From: Corynebacterium provencense
GTDB lineage: Bacteria; Actinomycetota; Actinomycetes; Mycobacteriales; Mycobacteriaceae
Assembly: GCA_900049755.1 (NCBI GenBank)
Contig: LT160593.1
Location: forward strand, 1,405,114-1,469,113
DNA: 64,000 nucleotides
Direction: 5' to 3'
Shown: positions 54,518-63,211 of the stretch, in pieces
Position numbering within the stretch: position 1 is the first letter of the stretch
How the letters are laid out: every line of letters begins with the position of its first letter
Program-made: the position numbers and the translations under genes
Notes under the pieces: model-generated
What the model was told of the DNA's origin: nothing
What the model saw: only the letters and a program-made list of their open reading frames with translations
Database searches by the model: none

Positions 54518-55654
54518 CTACCGGCCGAACTTTCCGCGGAGCCGGGAGAACAGCCCGCCGGAACGCTCATTCTCCGTGGTCCGCACCCCCGAGGTCTCCT
54601 GGGAACGGTCGCGGAGCTCCTCGAGCAGCTCCCGGGACCGCCGGTCGAGCTCGGTGGGCACCGACACGTCGACATGGGCGATGAGGTTGCCGTGTCCCTC
54701 TCGACGCAGATGGGGCATTCCGGCGTCCTTCACCCGAACGACAGCCTCGGGCTGAGTGCCCGGTTCCACGGCCACGGTAACCACCGAGTCATCGAGCATG
54801 TCGACGTCGACACTGGTTCCCAGTGCAGCGTCCACCATCGGGACATGCACTGTCACATGCAGGTCATCACCTTCGCGGACGAAGCAGGGGTGTCCCTCGA
54901 CACGGACTTCGACGTAGAGGTCCCCGGAGGGGCCACCGCCGGGCCCGACCTCGCCCTTGCCGGACATCCGGATCCTCATACCGTCCCGGATACCGGCCGG
55001 AATGTTCACCGTGATGTCCTGACGGGCGCGGACCCGACCATCACCGGCACACTCCTCGCAGGGGTCCCGGATGATCTCCCCGGTACCCTGGCACCGCGGG
55101 CAGGCCCGTGCTACCTGCACACGTCCGAGGATGGACTGCTGGATCTCCATGACCTGCCCCTGACCGTGACAGGTCGGGCAGGTCACCGGCGCAGAATGCG
55201 ACTTCGAACCCGTGCCGTCACAGACGTCACAGAGCACGGCCGTGTCCACGGTGACCTCCCTCTGGACCCCGGTGAAGCACTCCTCCAGGGTCAGGTCCAT
55301 CCGCAGCAGGGCGTCACTGCCGGGGCGCACCCGCGAGGCACGCGGACCCCCACCACCACCGCCGCCGAAGAAGGCGTCGAAGATGTCACCGAAGCCACCG
55401 GCGTTGAAACCGCCGGCCGCCCCGCGACCGAAACCGGGGTCCTCGGGATCCCCACCGGCGTCGACGATGCGCCGCTTCTCGGGATCGGTGAGGACCTCCT
55501 GCGCCAGTGACGCCTCACGGAACCTCTCCGCCGCCTCCTCGGACGGGTTCACGTCAGGATGGTACTTACGGGCGAGACGACGGTAGGCCTTCTTGATCTC
55601 GGCCTCCGTCGCATCCTGCTCGACGCCGAGAATGGCGTAGTAGTCACGAGCCAA
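54518..55654 (-). CDS. dnaJ2: Chaperone DnaJ (DnaJ2 type, linked to hrcA)
   Basis: A 378-residue type I J-protein: J domain with HPD at residues 32-34, a Gly/Phe-rich segment, four zinc-finger repeats ([38 protein letters not shown]) and substrate-binding beta domains. It stimulates DnaK's ATPase and passes on clients. It follows hrcA by 60 bp. dnaK and grpE are elsewhere; this is the second dnaJ normal in Mycobacteriales. Confidence 0.95.
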   Translation of the reverse strand: MARDYYAILGVEQDATEAEIKKAYRRLARKYHPDVNPSEEAAERFREASLAQEVLTDPEKRRIVDAGGDPEDPGFGRGAAGGFNAGGFGDIFDAFFGGGGGGGPRASRVRPGSDALLRMDLTLEECFTGVQREVTVDTAVLCDVCDGTGSKSHSAPVTCPTCHGQGQVMEIQQSILGRVQVARACPRCQGTGEIIRDPCEECAGDGRVRARQDITVNIPAGIRDGMRIRMSGKGEVGPGGGPSGDLYVEVRVEGHPCFVREGDDLHVTVHVPMVDAALGTSVDVDMLDDSVVTVAVEPGTQPEAVVRVKDAGMPHLRREGHGNLIAHVDVSVPTELDRRSRELLEELRDRSQETSGVRTTENERSGGLFSRLRGKFGR

Positions 55655-55714
55655 GGGATTCCTGTTCCTTTACTTTCCCAGTTGCTTTCTCAGTTGTGGT
55701 ACTCCGTCGGCATT

Positions 55715-56743
55715 CTACTCTCCCGCGAGGATGCGGCTGACATAGTGGGCGACGGCATGGACCGAACTGATGGTTCCGGGGTAGTCCAGGTAGGTCGGCC
55801 CCAGGACGCCCATCCCCCCGAGAATCTCATCACGCGAGCCGTAGCCGGTGGACACCACCGTGGCGGACTGCAGTTCCGCGGGAGTGTTCTCCTCCCCGAT
55901 CGTGACCGAGACACCCAGGTCCCGGACACCGGACAGGAGCCGGAGAACCACGACCTGTTCCTCGAGGGCGTCGAGCACGCCCTCGAGTTCGCCGACACGG
56001 ACGATGTTCGGTGTACCGGCGATCATCAGCCGGTCGTTGGACCGCTCCAGCATCGTCTCGACAAGGACCGTGGCACAGGCCAGTGCGGCGTCCTTCAGCT
56101 CCGGGGGAACTCTCAGATCCTCACCCGAGGCCATTGCGGCGATCTCCGCCGAAGCGTCGTCGAGGGTGTGCCCGACGAGAGTGGAGTTGATGAGGTCCCT
56201 CAGGCGAGGCACGTCATCGTCCGGGAGGGGGGCAGTCAGATCCACGTTTCGCTGGTCTACCTGCCCGGTGTCGGTGATCAGCACCAGCAGCAGACGGGAC
56301 GGTGCCAGCTTCACCACTTCACAGTGCTTGACACGCCCTCTCCTCAGGTCCGGCAGCTGGGCGACAGCCACCTGCCGGGTCAGCTGGGCGAGCAGTTGGA
56401 CACTGCGTCTCAGGACATCGGCCATGTCGACACCCTCCTCGAGGAAACGGAGGATCGCGCGGCGTTCCGGGGCACTCAACGGCTTGATGCGGTGGATCCC
56501 GTCGACGAACACACGGTAGGCCTTCTCCGTGGGGATCCTCCCCGAACTGGCGTGCTGCTGGGTGATGAAGCCCTCGGACTCCAGCACGGCCATGTCGTTG
56601 CGTACGGTGGCCGAGGACACCCCGAGACTGTGCCTCTCCACCAGCGCCTTCGAGCCCACAGGTTCCTGGGTGGAGATGAAGTCCGCGACAATGGCCCGCA
56701 GCACTTCTCCGCGTCGCTGATCTGCCGTACTCGCCTTCGTCAT
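55715..56743 (-). CDS. hrcA: Heat-inducible transcription repressor HrcA
   Basis: A 342-residue repressor. Winged helix: [24 protein letters not shown] and [19 protein letters not shown]-terminal GAF-like dimer domain with GTPNIVRV and [20 protein letters not shown]. It represses chaperone genes through CIRCE sites. ATG 56743 has TAGGCT exactly 7 nt upstream (leaderless), in the 10-bp gap after hemW. I saw no CIRCE (TTAGCACTC-N9-GAGTGCTAA) in front of it. Confidence 0.95.
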   Translation of the reverse strand: MTKASTADQRRGEVLRAIVADFISTQEPVGSKALVERHSLGVSSATVRNDMAVLESEGFITQQHASSGRIPTEKAYRVFVDGIHRIKPLSAPERRAILRFLEEGVDMADVLRRSVQLLAQLTRQVAVAQLPDLRRGRVKHCEVVKLAPSRLLLVLITDTGQVDQRNVDLTAPLPDDDVPRLRDLINSTLVGHTLDDASAEIAAMASGEDLRVPPELKDAALACATVLVETMLERSNDRLMIAGTPNIVRVGELEGVLDALEEQVVVLRLLSGVRDLGVSVTIGEENTPAELQSATVVSTGYGSRDEILGGMGVLGPTYLDYPGTISSVHAVAHYVSRILAGE

Positions 56744-56753
56744 AGGTCCAAGC

Positions 56754-57983
56754 CTAATAGGTCCCGGACCGGCCGGCGCCGACACAGCGTCGGTCCTCCT
56801 CGACGAGGATGTCGGTGATGATGCCGTCGGCGAGCAGCCGCCCGGCGTCGGTGACCCTGGTTCGCCCCCCGGACTTTTCCAGCAGCCCGAGACCGACATC
56901 CCGGGCCACCGTCTCCGGGGCCCCCGCGAGCATCTCGTCGGGCAGACCTTCGGACAGCCGGAGCCCCGTCATGATCCTCTCCACGTGAGCGTCGGCGGCG
57001 CTGAGCATCTCGACCCCGGTGACCGGCGAACCTCCGGAGGACAGTGCCTCCGCGTACCGGCGGGGAAGCTTCGCGTTGACCAGCCTGGTGGTGCCGTCGT
57101 GACTGCCCTCGACCCCCTCGCGCAGACGTACGCAACCGTGGGCTCCCGGACCGGCACCCCACCACTGGCCACCCCGCCAGTAGACGAGGTTGTGCCTGCA
57201 CTCCCCACCCGGTCGCGACCAGTTGGAGACCTCGTACCAGTGCATTCCGGCGCCCCGGAGCGCGGCGTCCACCATCTCGTAACGGTCGGCGTAGGTGTCT
57301 TCGTCGGGGGCGGGAAGCTGACCCCGGCGGACCTTGCGGGCCATGGCCGTGCCGTCCTCGACGATGAGCGAATAGGCCGAGATGTGGTCCACCCCGGTCG
57401 CCAGGGCGGCGTCCAGGCTACGTCTCAGGTCCTCGTCGGTCTCCGTGGGCGTGCCGTAGATGAGGTCGAGGTTGACATGTCTGAACCCGGCCCCGGTCGC
57501 CTCCACCGCCGCGGCGGTGGCCCGTCCCGGGGTGTGGTTGCGTTCCAGGATCTTCAGCACCCGGGCTGAGGCGGACTGCATGCCGAGCGAGATCCGGGTG
57601 AAGCCTGCGTCCAGCAGGGTCGCGAAAAATTCCGGTGAGGTTGATTCCGGGTTGGACTCCGTGGTCACCTCGGCGTCCGGTGCAAGACCGAGGCTGCGCC
57701 GCACCGCGCGCAGCACCCCGGCAAGTCCGTCCGCGCCCAGCAGGGACGGGGTGCCTCCCCCGATGAACACCGTGGACGGCGGCCCCGGGCGGTCCCAGTC
57801 AGCTGCCGCCCGGTCCAGTTCACGTTCCAGAGAACTGAGGTAGGTCTCCACCGAGGAGGTGCCGTCCTCGCCGGGAGTGTAGGTGTTGAAGTCGCAGTAT
57901 CCGCAACGGGTGGTGCAGAACGGGACATGGATGTACAGGCCGTGTGTGTCGTGCTGCGTGTCCATTGACTGCAGCGTACTCAT
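56754..57983 (-). CDS. hemW: Radical-SAM heme chaperone HemW
   Basis: A 409-residue HemN-like protein. The radical-SAM motif is C-x3-C-x2-C at Cys23, Cys27, Cys30 (FCTTRCGYC), with [16 protein letters not shown] and [13 protein letters not shown] following. The cysteine following CxxxCxxC in true HemN is replaced by Asp-Phe, which marks HemW, a heme-transfer protein, rather than an oxygen-independent coproporphyrinogen oxidase. It overlaps the preceding gene by ATGA. Confidence 0.93.
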   Translation of the reverse strand: MSTLQSMDTQHDTHGLYIHVPFCTTRCGYCDFNTYTPGEDGTSSVETYLSSLERELDRAAADWDRPGPPSTVFIGGGTPSLLGADGLAGVLRAVRRSLGLAPDAEVTTESNPESTSPEFFATLLDAGFTRISLGMQSASARVLKILERNHTPGRATAAAVEATGAGFRHVNLDLIYGTPTETDEDLRRSLDAALATGVDHISAYSLIVEDGTAMARKVRRGQLPAPDEDTYADRYEMVDAALRGAGMHWYEVSNWSRPGGECRHNLVYWRGGQWWGAGPGAHGCVRLREGVEGSHDGTTRLVNAKLPRRYAEALSSGGSPVTGVEMLSAADAHVERIMTGLRLSEGLPDEMLAGAPETVARDVGLGLLEKSGGRTRVTDAGRLLADGIITDILVEEDRRCVGAGRSGTY

Positions 57984-58675
57984 CCCACCGCCGAACCGCG
58001 GCGTCGGTTGCGGTTACGGGCCCTGACACGCGCGAGGACTCTCTCGACCCTGGCTCGTTCAGCCAGGAACTCCGGAGGCGCCTCCCCCTGCATGTCGGCG
58101 ACCAGAGCGGCGTGGTCGCCGACGACCTCCCGGTTCCAGGTCGCCACCGTGTCCCTGGTGTGACGCCAGGCGCGGGCGAACGACTGAGGAAGCAGGACTG
58201 TCTGACGTTCGACAGCTTCCTCGGTCTGGGCGACGACCCATTCTGCGAGCTCGGCGAGCTCCCCGGTGAGTTCTTCGTTGCGTCTCCGCAGTGTCATCCT
58301 CAGTGTCGCTGTGCTGACCACCGGCGGCTCCGGCACGGGTTGCGCGGTGGAATCCGGGAGTTTCTGCCGGGGATGCAGGAAGGACAGGGTCCGGCCCGGG
58401 TGGTACCAGGTGTCCGTGGGTGCCGACAGGGTCCCCGCGTTCACCCCGGAGACGAACGCCTGGCGCAGCCCGTTGAGCTCCGCGAGATACTGGCGCACTT
58501 CCGGTCTGCCCTGCTCCACGGACTCGGCGAGCTCCTCCATGCAGTCCCCGACCAGCAGGACGTCCCAGTCCGTCATTGCCGCGGCGACGTGGTCGATACC
58601 CTCCGCGATCTCGTCACCGATGTCGTACACACCCTGGGTGAGCTCCCGGAGACGCAGGCGGGCGGCATCGTGCAC
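57980..58675 (-). CDS. Uncharacterised actinobacterial protein
   Basis: A 231-residue soluble, mostly helical protein, start GTG 58675 with GAGGAGAGGAGA upstream. An acidic helical N-terminal half (RELTQGVYDIGDEIAEGIDH), a Pro-rich middle and a C-terminal coiled coil (RMTLRRRNEELTGELAELAEWVV) end in a basic tail (ARVRARNRNRRRG). I do not recognise a family. It overlaps hemW by 4 bp, so the two are co-expressed; a link to heme handling would be guesswork. Confidence 0.65.
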   Translation of the reverse strand: MHDAARLRLRELTQGVYDIGDEIAEGIDHVAAAMTDWDVLLVGDCMEELAESVEQGRPEVRQYLAELNGLRQAFVSGVNAGTLSAPTDTWYHPGRTLSFLHPRQKLPDSTAQPVPEPPVVSTATLRMTLRRRNEELTGELAELAEWVVAQTEEAVERQTVLLPQSFARAWRHTRDTVATWNREVVGDHAALVADMQGEAPPEFLAERARVERVLARVRARNRNRRRGSAVG

Positions 58676-58730
58676 GTCGGTCTCCTCTCCTCAGGCGTCA
58701 TGGTGGAACGTGACAACCATAGGACAGACG

Positions 58731-58763
58731 ACACCCCGGCCACGGGAGGCGGGGCCGGGGTGT
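58731..58763 (-). terminator. Stem-loop downstream of the acyl-CoA ligase gene
   Basis: ACACCCCGGCC - 11-nt loop - GGCCGGGGTGT is a perfect 11-bp stem, 30 bp past the ligase stop on the minus strand. The following bases are only weakly T-rich. Confidence 0.6.
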
Positions 58764-58793
58764 GACGGGTGTGGAGGACGGGTTCTCCAGAGG

Positions 58794-60641
58794 TCAGTGG
58801 GAGGTGTAGATCCACGCGATGTCGTCGGCGAAGTTCCGCGCCACGGCGAACCGCTTGACCTTCATCGACGGTGTCATCTCGCCCCGTTCCTCACTGAAGT
58901 CACGGGCGCAGATCCGGAACTTCTTGATGCCTTCGGCGTGGGAGACGGTGTCATTCGCCTCATTGACGGCGTCCTGGATCTCCGCGCGCAGGACCGGGTT
59001 CTTCGCCAGCTCTCGCACCGGGGTGTCGGCGTCGACGTTGTTGCGCTTCTTCCACGCCGGGAGGGCATCCTCGTCCAGGGTGATGAGGGCGCCGACGAAC
59101 TTCTGGTCGTCTCCGACGACCATCGCCTGGGAGATCAGCGGAGCCGAGCGCAGAATGTCCTCCAGCGGCCCCGGGGAGACATTCTTGCCTCCTGCGGTGA
59201 CGATGATCTCCTTCTTCCTGCCGGTGATCTTCAGGTGGCCGGTCGGCAGCAGGGCGCCGAGGTCTCCGGAGCGCAGGAAACCGTCCTCCGTGAAACTCTC
59301 CCTGGTCGCCTCCTCATTGTTCCAGTAGCCGTCGAAGACGACGACGCCTTTCATGAGGATCTCACCGTCGTCGGCGATTCGGACGGTGTTGCCGCCGACA
59401 GGCTTGCCGACGGTGCCGATGATGTTGTCGGGTTCGAAGTTCACGGCGATGGCGGCCGTTGTCTCGGTCATGCCGTAGCCTTCGTAGATCCGGACGCCGA
59501 TACCGCGGAAGAAGTGCATGAGCTCGGGGTTCAGCGCCGAACCTCCGGAAATGCAGTACTGCAGTGCGCCGCCGAGCGCTTCACGCACCTTGCGGTAGAC
59601 CAACCGGTCGAACAGGGCACGGCGCGCACGAAGCAGTCGACCGGGCCCCTCAGGGGTGTCGACGGCCTTGGAGTACTCGACGGCGGTCTTCTCTGCGAGG
59701 GGGAAGATCTTCGCGCCGACGCCCCCTCCGTCGACGGCCTTCGACTTCACCCCGGCGTGCACCTTCTCGAAGACCCTGGGGACGCCGAGGATGAGATGCG
59801 GCTGGGCTCGGGTGAACTCGGGGACGAGGGTGGACATGTCCGACCAGTGTGACTGGGTCGCCCCGCCCAGGGTGGTCGCCAGTGACACCGCCCGGGACAG
59901 CACGTGCGCCAGGGGGAGGAATGTCAGGCCCCGGTTGCCTTCGACGGCGATGCCGCCGATCGGGTTCGTGAGGATCGCACGGACCTCACCGAGCCAGTTG
60001 GAGTGCAGCAGCCTGCAACCCTTGGGCCGGCCTGTGGTGCCGGAGGTGTAGACCAGGGACGCAAGGTCGGAGGATCGGGTGGCATCGATCCTGGCGTCGA
60101 CGTCGGCGTCGGGAATGTCCTTCCCTTCCTCGATGAGCGTGTCGACCGCCCCTTCGGTGATGGTCAGGACCCGGTCGAGGTGGGCGCCTGACCCGTTGTC
60201 CGGTCCCGCACCCGTTGCCGGGGAACCGGAGTTGACGAACGTCTCCAGGCGGGTGGCGTGGCCGGACTTCTCGGCGATCCCGATCCGTGCCCCGGAATCC
60301 TCGACGATCCACTCACACTGCGAGGTCGAGGACGAGGGGTAGATCGGCACGGAGACCGCGCCCGCGGCCATGATCGCGAAGTCGAAGAGGTTCCACTCGT
60401 AGCGGGTGTCCGACATGAGGACCACCCGGTCACCCTGTTCGACACCGTTGGCGATGAGACCCTTGGCGACACCGTAGACCTCGCGGAGGAACTCGTCGGC
60501 CCGGACGTCGACCCACTCGAACTTCCGGGGGCGGCTGTAGAGAACGGTCTGCGGCCGACGGCGGGTGTTGTCGCGCAGAACGGTCAGACAGGTTTCGTTC
60601 TCTCCGACCGTGAACAGTGCCTCCGAGGAGTACTCCTGCAT
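58794..60641 (-). CDS. Long-chain fatty acid--CoA ligase (FadD15-like)
   Basis: A 615-residue AMP-forming ligase. Start ATG 60641 with AAGGAG 5 nt upstream. The ATP/AMP motif is VYTSGTTGRPKGC, the core motif EGYGMTETTAAIAVN, and the hinge region LKITGRKKEIIVTAGGKNVSPG. It activates fatty acids as acyl-CoA. A FadD15-like gene belongs near hemW/hrcA in mycobacterial relatives only loosely; acyl chain preference is unknown. A stem-loop terminates it. Confidence 0.93.
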   Translation of the reverse strand: MQEYSSEALFTVGENETCLTVLRDNTRRRPQTVLYSRPRKFEWVDVRADEFLREVYGVAKGLIANGVEQGDRVVLMSDTRYEWNLFDFAIMAAGAVSVPIYPSSSTSQCEWIVEDSGARIGIAEKSGHATRLETFVNSGSPATGAGPDNGSGAHLDRVLTITEGAVDTLIEEGKDIPDADVDARIDATRSSDLASLVYTSGTTGRPKGCRLLHSNWLGEVRAILTNPIGGIAVEGNRGLTFLPLAHVLSRAVSLATTLGGATQSHWSDMSTLVPEFTRAQPHLILGVPRVFEKVHAGVKSKAVDGGGVGAKIFPLAEKTAVEYSKAVDTPEGPGRLLRARRALFDRLVYRKVREALGGALQYCISGGSALNPELMHFFRGIGVRIYEGYGMTETTAAIAVNFEPDNIIGTVGKPVGGNTVRIADDGEILMKGVVVFDGYWNNEEATRESFTEDGFLRSGDLGALLPTGHLKITGRKKEIIVTAGGKNVSPGPLEDILRSAPLISQAMVVGDDQKFVGALITLDEDALPAWKKRNNVDADTPVRELAKNPVLRAEIQDAVNEANDTVSHAEGIKKFRICARDFSEERGEMTPSMKVKRFAVARNFADDIAWIYTSH

Positions 60642-60751
60642 GTCTCTCCTTACAGTCAGTGCCTGAGTGTGGCTCGCGACACATTGTGAAATCATCAATA
60701 TGCGAACATACCCCCGGGGATTCTGTCGCGGGACAAATCGGGAAGATCAGC

Positions 60752-60838
60752 TCAGAAAATCGCCGTGACCGCCCATACTATTACAAGGAAAACGATAAGG
60801 AGGACCAGGGCCTGCCGTACCCGTGAATGCTGCTTCAC
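60752..60838 (-). CDS. 28-residue single-span membrane peptide
   Basis: A microprotein read VKQHSRVRQALVLLIVFLVI followed by VWAVTAIF: a basic N-terminus and one hydrophobic helix of about 19 residues. GTG 60838 has a perfect AAGGAGGTG 7 nt upstream and overlaps the stop of the 79-residue gene as GTGA, so it is translationally coupled. The ribosome-binding site, the 4-bp overlap and the clean composition argue for a real gene. It could modulate its small membrane neighbour. Confidence 0.7.
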   Translation of the reverse strand: MKQHSRVRQALVLLIVFLVIVWAVTAIF

Positions 60839-61074
60839 CGCCGGGCACCTCCTTCCCTGTCTCTGTCACCCGGTCCGGCACCGGAACCGCCGCTGCCACG
60901 GGAGACACCACCGAAAGCCCGGCGCTCCGCCTCGTCAGGGGGAAGAACAAGGGCAAGGACGCGGAGCAGGACCACTGCCGCCGCCAGAGCGACGACAGAG
61001 AGTGCCGCCAGCACCAGAGGAGTCTGGAACCACACCGGCAGGCCGATCACCCACTGCTCGAATCCGTCCGTCAC
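60835..61074 (-). CDS. Small membrane protein, 79 residues
   Basis: GTG 61074 opens a protein with one or two hydrophobic segments (TPLVLAALSVVALAAAVVLLRVLALVLPP, residues 18-46) and a Gly/Arg/Asp-rich disordered tail. It starts 10 bp after the M3 peptidase stop and overlaps the 28-residue peptide gene. No family is recognised. The three genes probably form one transcript. Confidence 0.65.
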   Translation of the reverse strand: MTDGFEQWVIGLPVWFQTPLVLAALSVVALAAAVVLLRVLALVLPPDEAERRAFGGVSRGSGGSGAGPGDRDREGGARR

Positions 61075-61084
61075 CCGGTCGATA

Positions 61085-63175
61085 CTACCCGGACACCGGC
61101 CCCGACCCGGACAGTCCCCGTCGGCTCAGCAACGGTGCGACACTGCGTTGCCTGCCCCTGAACATCCAGAAAGCGTCGTCGTAGTCGATCGTCGCACCAC
61201 GCGACAGGATCATCCGCCGGAACCTCTCCCCCGCAAAACGCACGTCGTCCGGGTCCGGATGCTGTGTCACCTCTCCGGCGGCCGCACCGGTGTCGACGAA
61301 ACCGTCGAAGCCGTCGGCGTCGAGAACCTCCGCCCACAGGTAGCTCCAGTAGTCCGCCGAATAGCCGCCGGCGAAGATGTGGCTGAAGAAGGTCGAGGAG
61401 TAGCGGGGCCCCACACCGGGAACTGTGAGACCGGCGTCCTCCAGCGCCGCACGCTCGAACGCCGCCACATCGGTGACCTCGGCGGCCCGGCGGGACGACA
61501 GCCGGTGCCAGGCAAGGTCCACCCGGCAAGCGGCGATGAACTCCGTCAGGGCGACCCCCTGCCCCCACCGGGCCTCGGCCTTCACCGCCGACACCAGGTC
61601 AGGAGGCAGCGGCTCCCCGGTCTCGACGTGCCGCGCGTAGTGGGAGAGGACCTCCGGCTCCAGCGCCCAGTTCTCGTTGATCTGACTCGGGAACTCCACG
61701 AAGTCCCGGGGCACGTTGGTCCCCGACAGTGACGGGTACCGCACATCGGAGAGCAGTCCGTGCAGTCCGTGCCCGAACTCGTGGAACAGCGTGGTGACCT
61801 CGTCGAGGGAGAGTAACGCCTCCTCCCCCTCCGCCGGCCTGGCGATGTTGAGGACGTTGACGACCACCGGAGTCTGCCCCAGCAGCCTGTTCTGGTCGAC
61901 GAAGCTGCTCATCCACGCTCCGCCCCTTTTCGTCGGACGGGCGTACAGGTCGGTGAGCAGCAGACCGAGTGACTCTCCGCCCCGGTCCGGACCTTCACTG
62001 ACCTCCCAGACCCTGACATCCGGGTGGTATCCGGCCAGATCGTCCCTGGGGGTGACCCGGATTCCGTAGAGCCGTTCGGCCGCGTAGAAGACGCCGTCAC
62101 GCAGCACCCTGGTCAGCGGAAAGTACTTTCTGAGCCCGGAGGTGTCCACCGCCAGGTCCTCCTCGCGCAGTCTGGCGGACCAGTAGGGCAGGTCCGCCTC
62201 GCCGAGGGTCTCCGCCTCCACTCCGTTGACGTGCGCGAGATCGAGGGCACGCTTGTGCTCGCCGAGGGCGTTGTCGACGGCCGCCGGTGTCACCGTGTCC
62301 AGCAGCTCTTCGACAGCGTCGACCGTTCCTGCAGTCTCCCCCTCCGCCACGAACTCCGCATGGTGGGCGTAGCCCAGAAGCTCCGCACGCCGGGCCCGCA
62401 ACCTCACGGTCTCCAGGACCACACCGGAATTGTCCGCCGCTCCTGCACTGCCGCGCGCCCGCGATGCCGAGGCGATCTCGCGGCGCAGGTCCGCGTCGGC
62501 GAGCTCCTCCAGCACCGGCTGCACGGCCGGCAGTCCGAGCCGGATCAGCCAGCCCTGTCTGCCCTCCGCCTCCGCGTCGGCGCGCAGCTGCTCCCGGCGC
62601 GACTCGTCGAGGCCCTCCAGTTTCGCTTCATCGGTCACGGCCACGGCGTTGCGTACGGTGGACTCCATGAGGTTGCGGGAGAACCTGGTGGACAGTTCCG
62701 CCAGGCGGGTGTCGATCGCCGCCAGTTCCTCCCGACCGGCGTCGTCGAGGTCCGCCCCTCCCCTGCGGAAGGCTCGCAGCCAGTGGTCGAGCAGAGCGGC
62801 GTTCTCACTTCCCTCGGGCTGGGCAGGCATTGCCTTCACCCGGGCGTACAGCTCCCGGTCGAGCAGGATGCGGGAGTTGTGGGCGGAGAGCTCCGGCGCC
62901 ACGGTCTCCTCGACGGCGGTGATCTCGTCGGTGGCGTCCGTCCCCGCGTAATTGAACACGATGGCCAGCACACGTTGCAGCATCTGGCCGGACGCCTCCA
63001 GTGCGTCCATGGTGTTCTCCCAGGTCGGGGGTTCGCTGAGACCTGTGATCGCGGCGATCTCGGCGTCGTGCTCCTGCAGTGCGGCGCGGAAGGTCGGCAC
63101 CAGGTCGCTGACCCGGACCGCGGCGAAGTCCGGGAGTTCGTGGTCGAGGGGGGAAGGTTCCAGCAGCGGATTCAT
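61085..63175 (-). CDS. M3-family metallopeptidase (oligopeptidase A / dipeptidyl carboxypeptidase type)
   Basis: A 696-residue cytoplasmic zinc peptidase with the active site HEFGHGLHGLLS (H-E-x-x-H; the third ligand Glu about 25 residues on, in FVEFPSQINENW). It degrades oligopeptides of limited length. TACCCT stands 7 nt before ATG 63175, so the message is probably leaderless; the longer frame upstream runs through the divergent esterase gene. Two small membrane-protein genes follow. Confidence 0.93.
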   Translation of the reverse strand: MNPLLEPSPLDHELPDFAAVRVSDLVPTFRAALQEHDAEIAAITGLSEPPTWENTMDALEASGQMLQRVLAIVFNYAGTDATDEITAVEETVAPELSAHNSRILLDRELYARVKAMPAQPEGSENAALLDHWLRAFRRGGADLDDAGREELAAIDTRLAELSTRFSRNLMESTVRNAVAVTDEAKLEGLDESRREQLRADAEAEGRQGWLIRLGLPAVQPVLEELADADLRREIASASRARGSAGAADNSGVVLETVRLRARRAELLGYAHHAEFVAEGETAGTVDAVEELLDTVTPAAVDNALGEHKRALDLAHVNGVEAETLGEADLPYWSARLREEDLAVDTSGLRKYFPLTRVLRDGVFYAAERLYGIRVTPRDDLAGYHPDVRVWEVSEGPDRGGESLGLLLTDLYARPTKRGGAWMSSFVDQNRLLGQTPVVVNVLNIARPAEGEEALLSLDEVTTLFHEFGHGLHGLLSDVRYPSLSGTNVPRDFVEFPSQINENWALEPEVLSHYARHVETGEPLPPDLVSAVKAEARWGQGVALTEFIAACRVDLAWHRLSSRRAAEVTDVAAFERAALEDAGLTVPGVGPRYSSTFFSHIFAGGYSADYWSYLWAEVLDADGFDGFVDTGAAAGEVTQHPDPDDVRFAGERFRRMILSRGATIDYDDAFWMFRGRQRSVAPLLSRRGLSGSGPVSG

Positions 63176-63211
63176 GCCCTCAAGGGTAGCCGGGGCCCTA
63201 GAGTGGTCCGC

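Noticed and set aside
55600..56800. CIRCE element at hrcA/dnaJ2
   Set aside because: No TTAGCACTC-N9-GAGTGCTAA-like repeat was found upstream of hrcA or dnaJ2.
60642..60751. GlxR/CRP-like site (TGTGAAATCATCAATA) upstream of the acyl-CoA ligase
   Set aside because: Only the left half matches TGTGA-N6-TCACA; too weak to claim.
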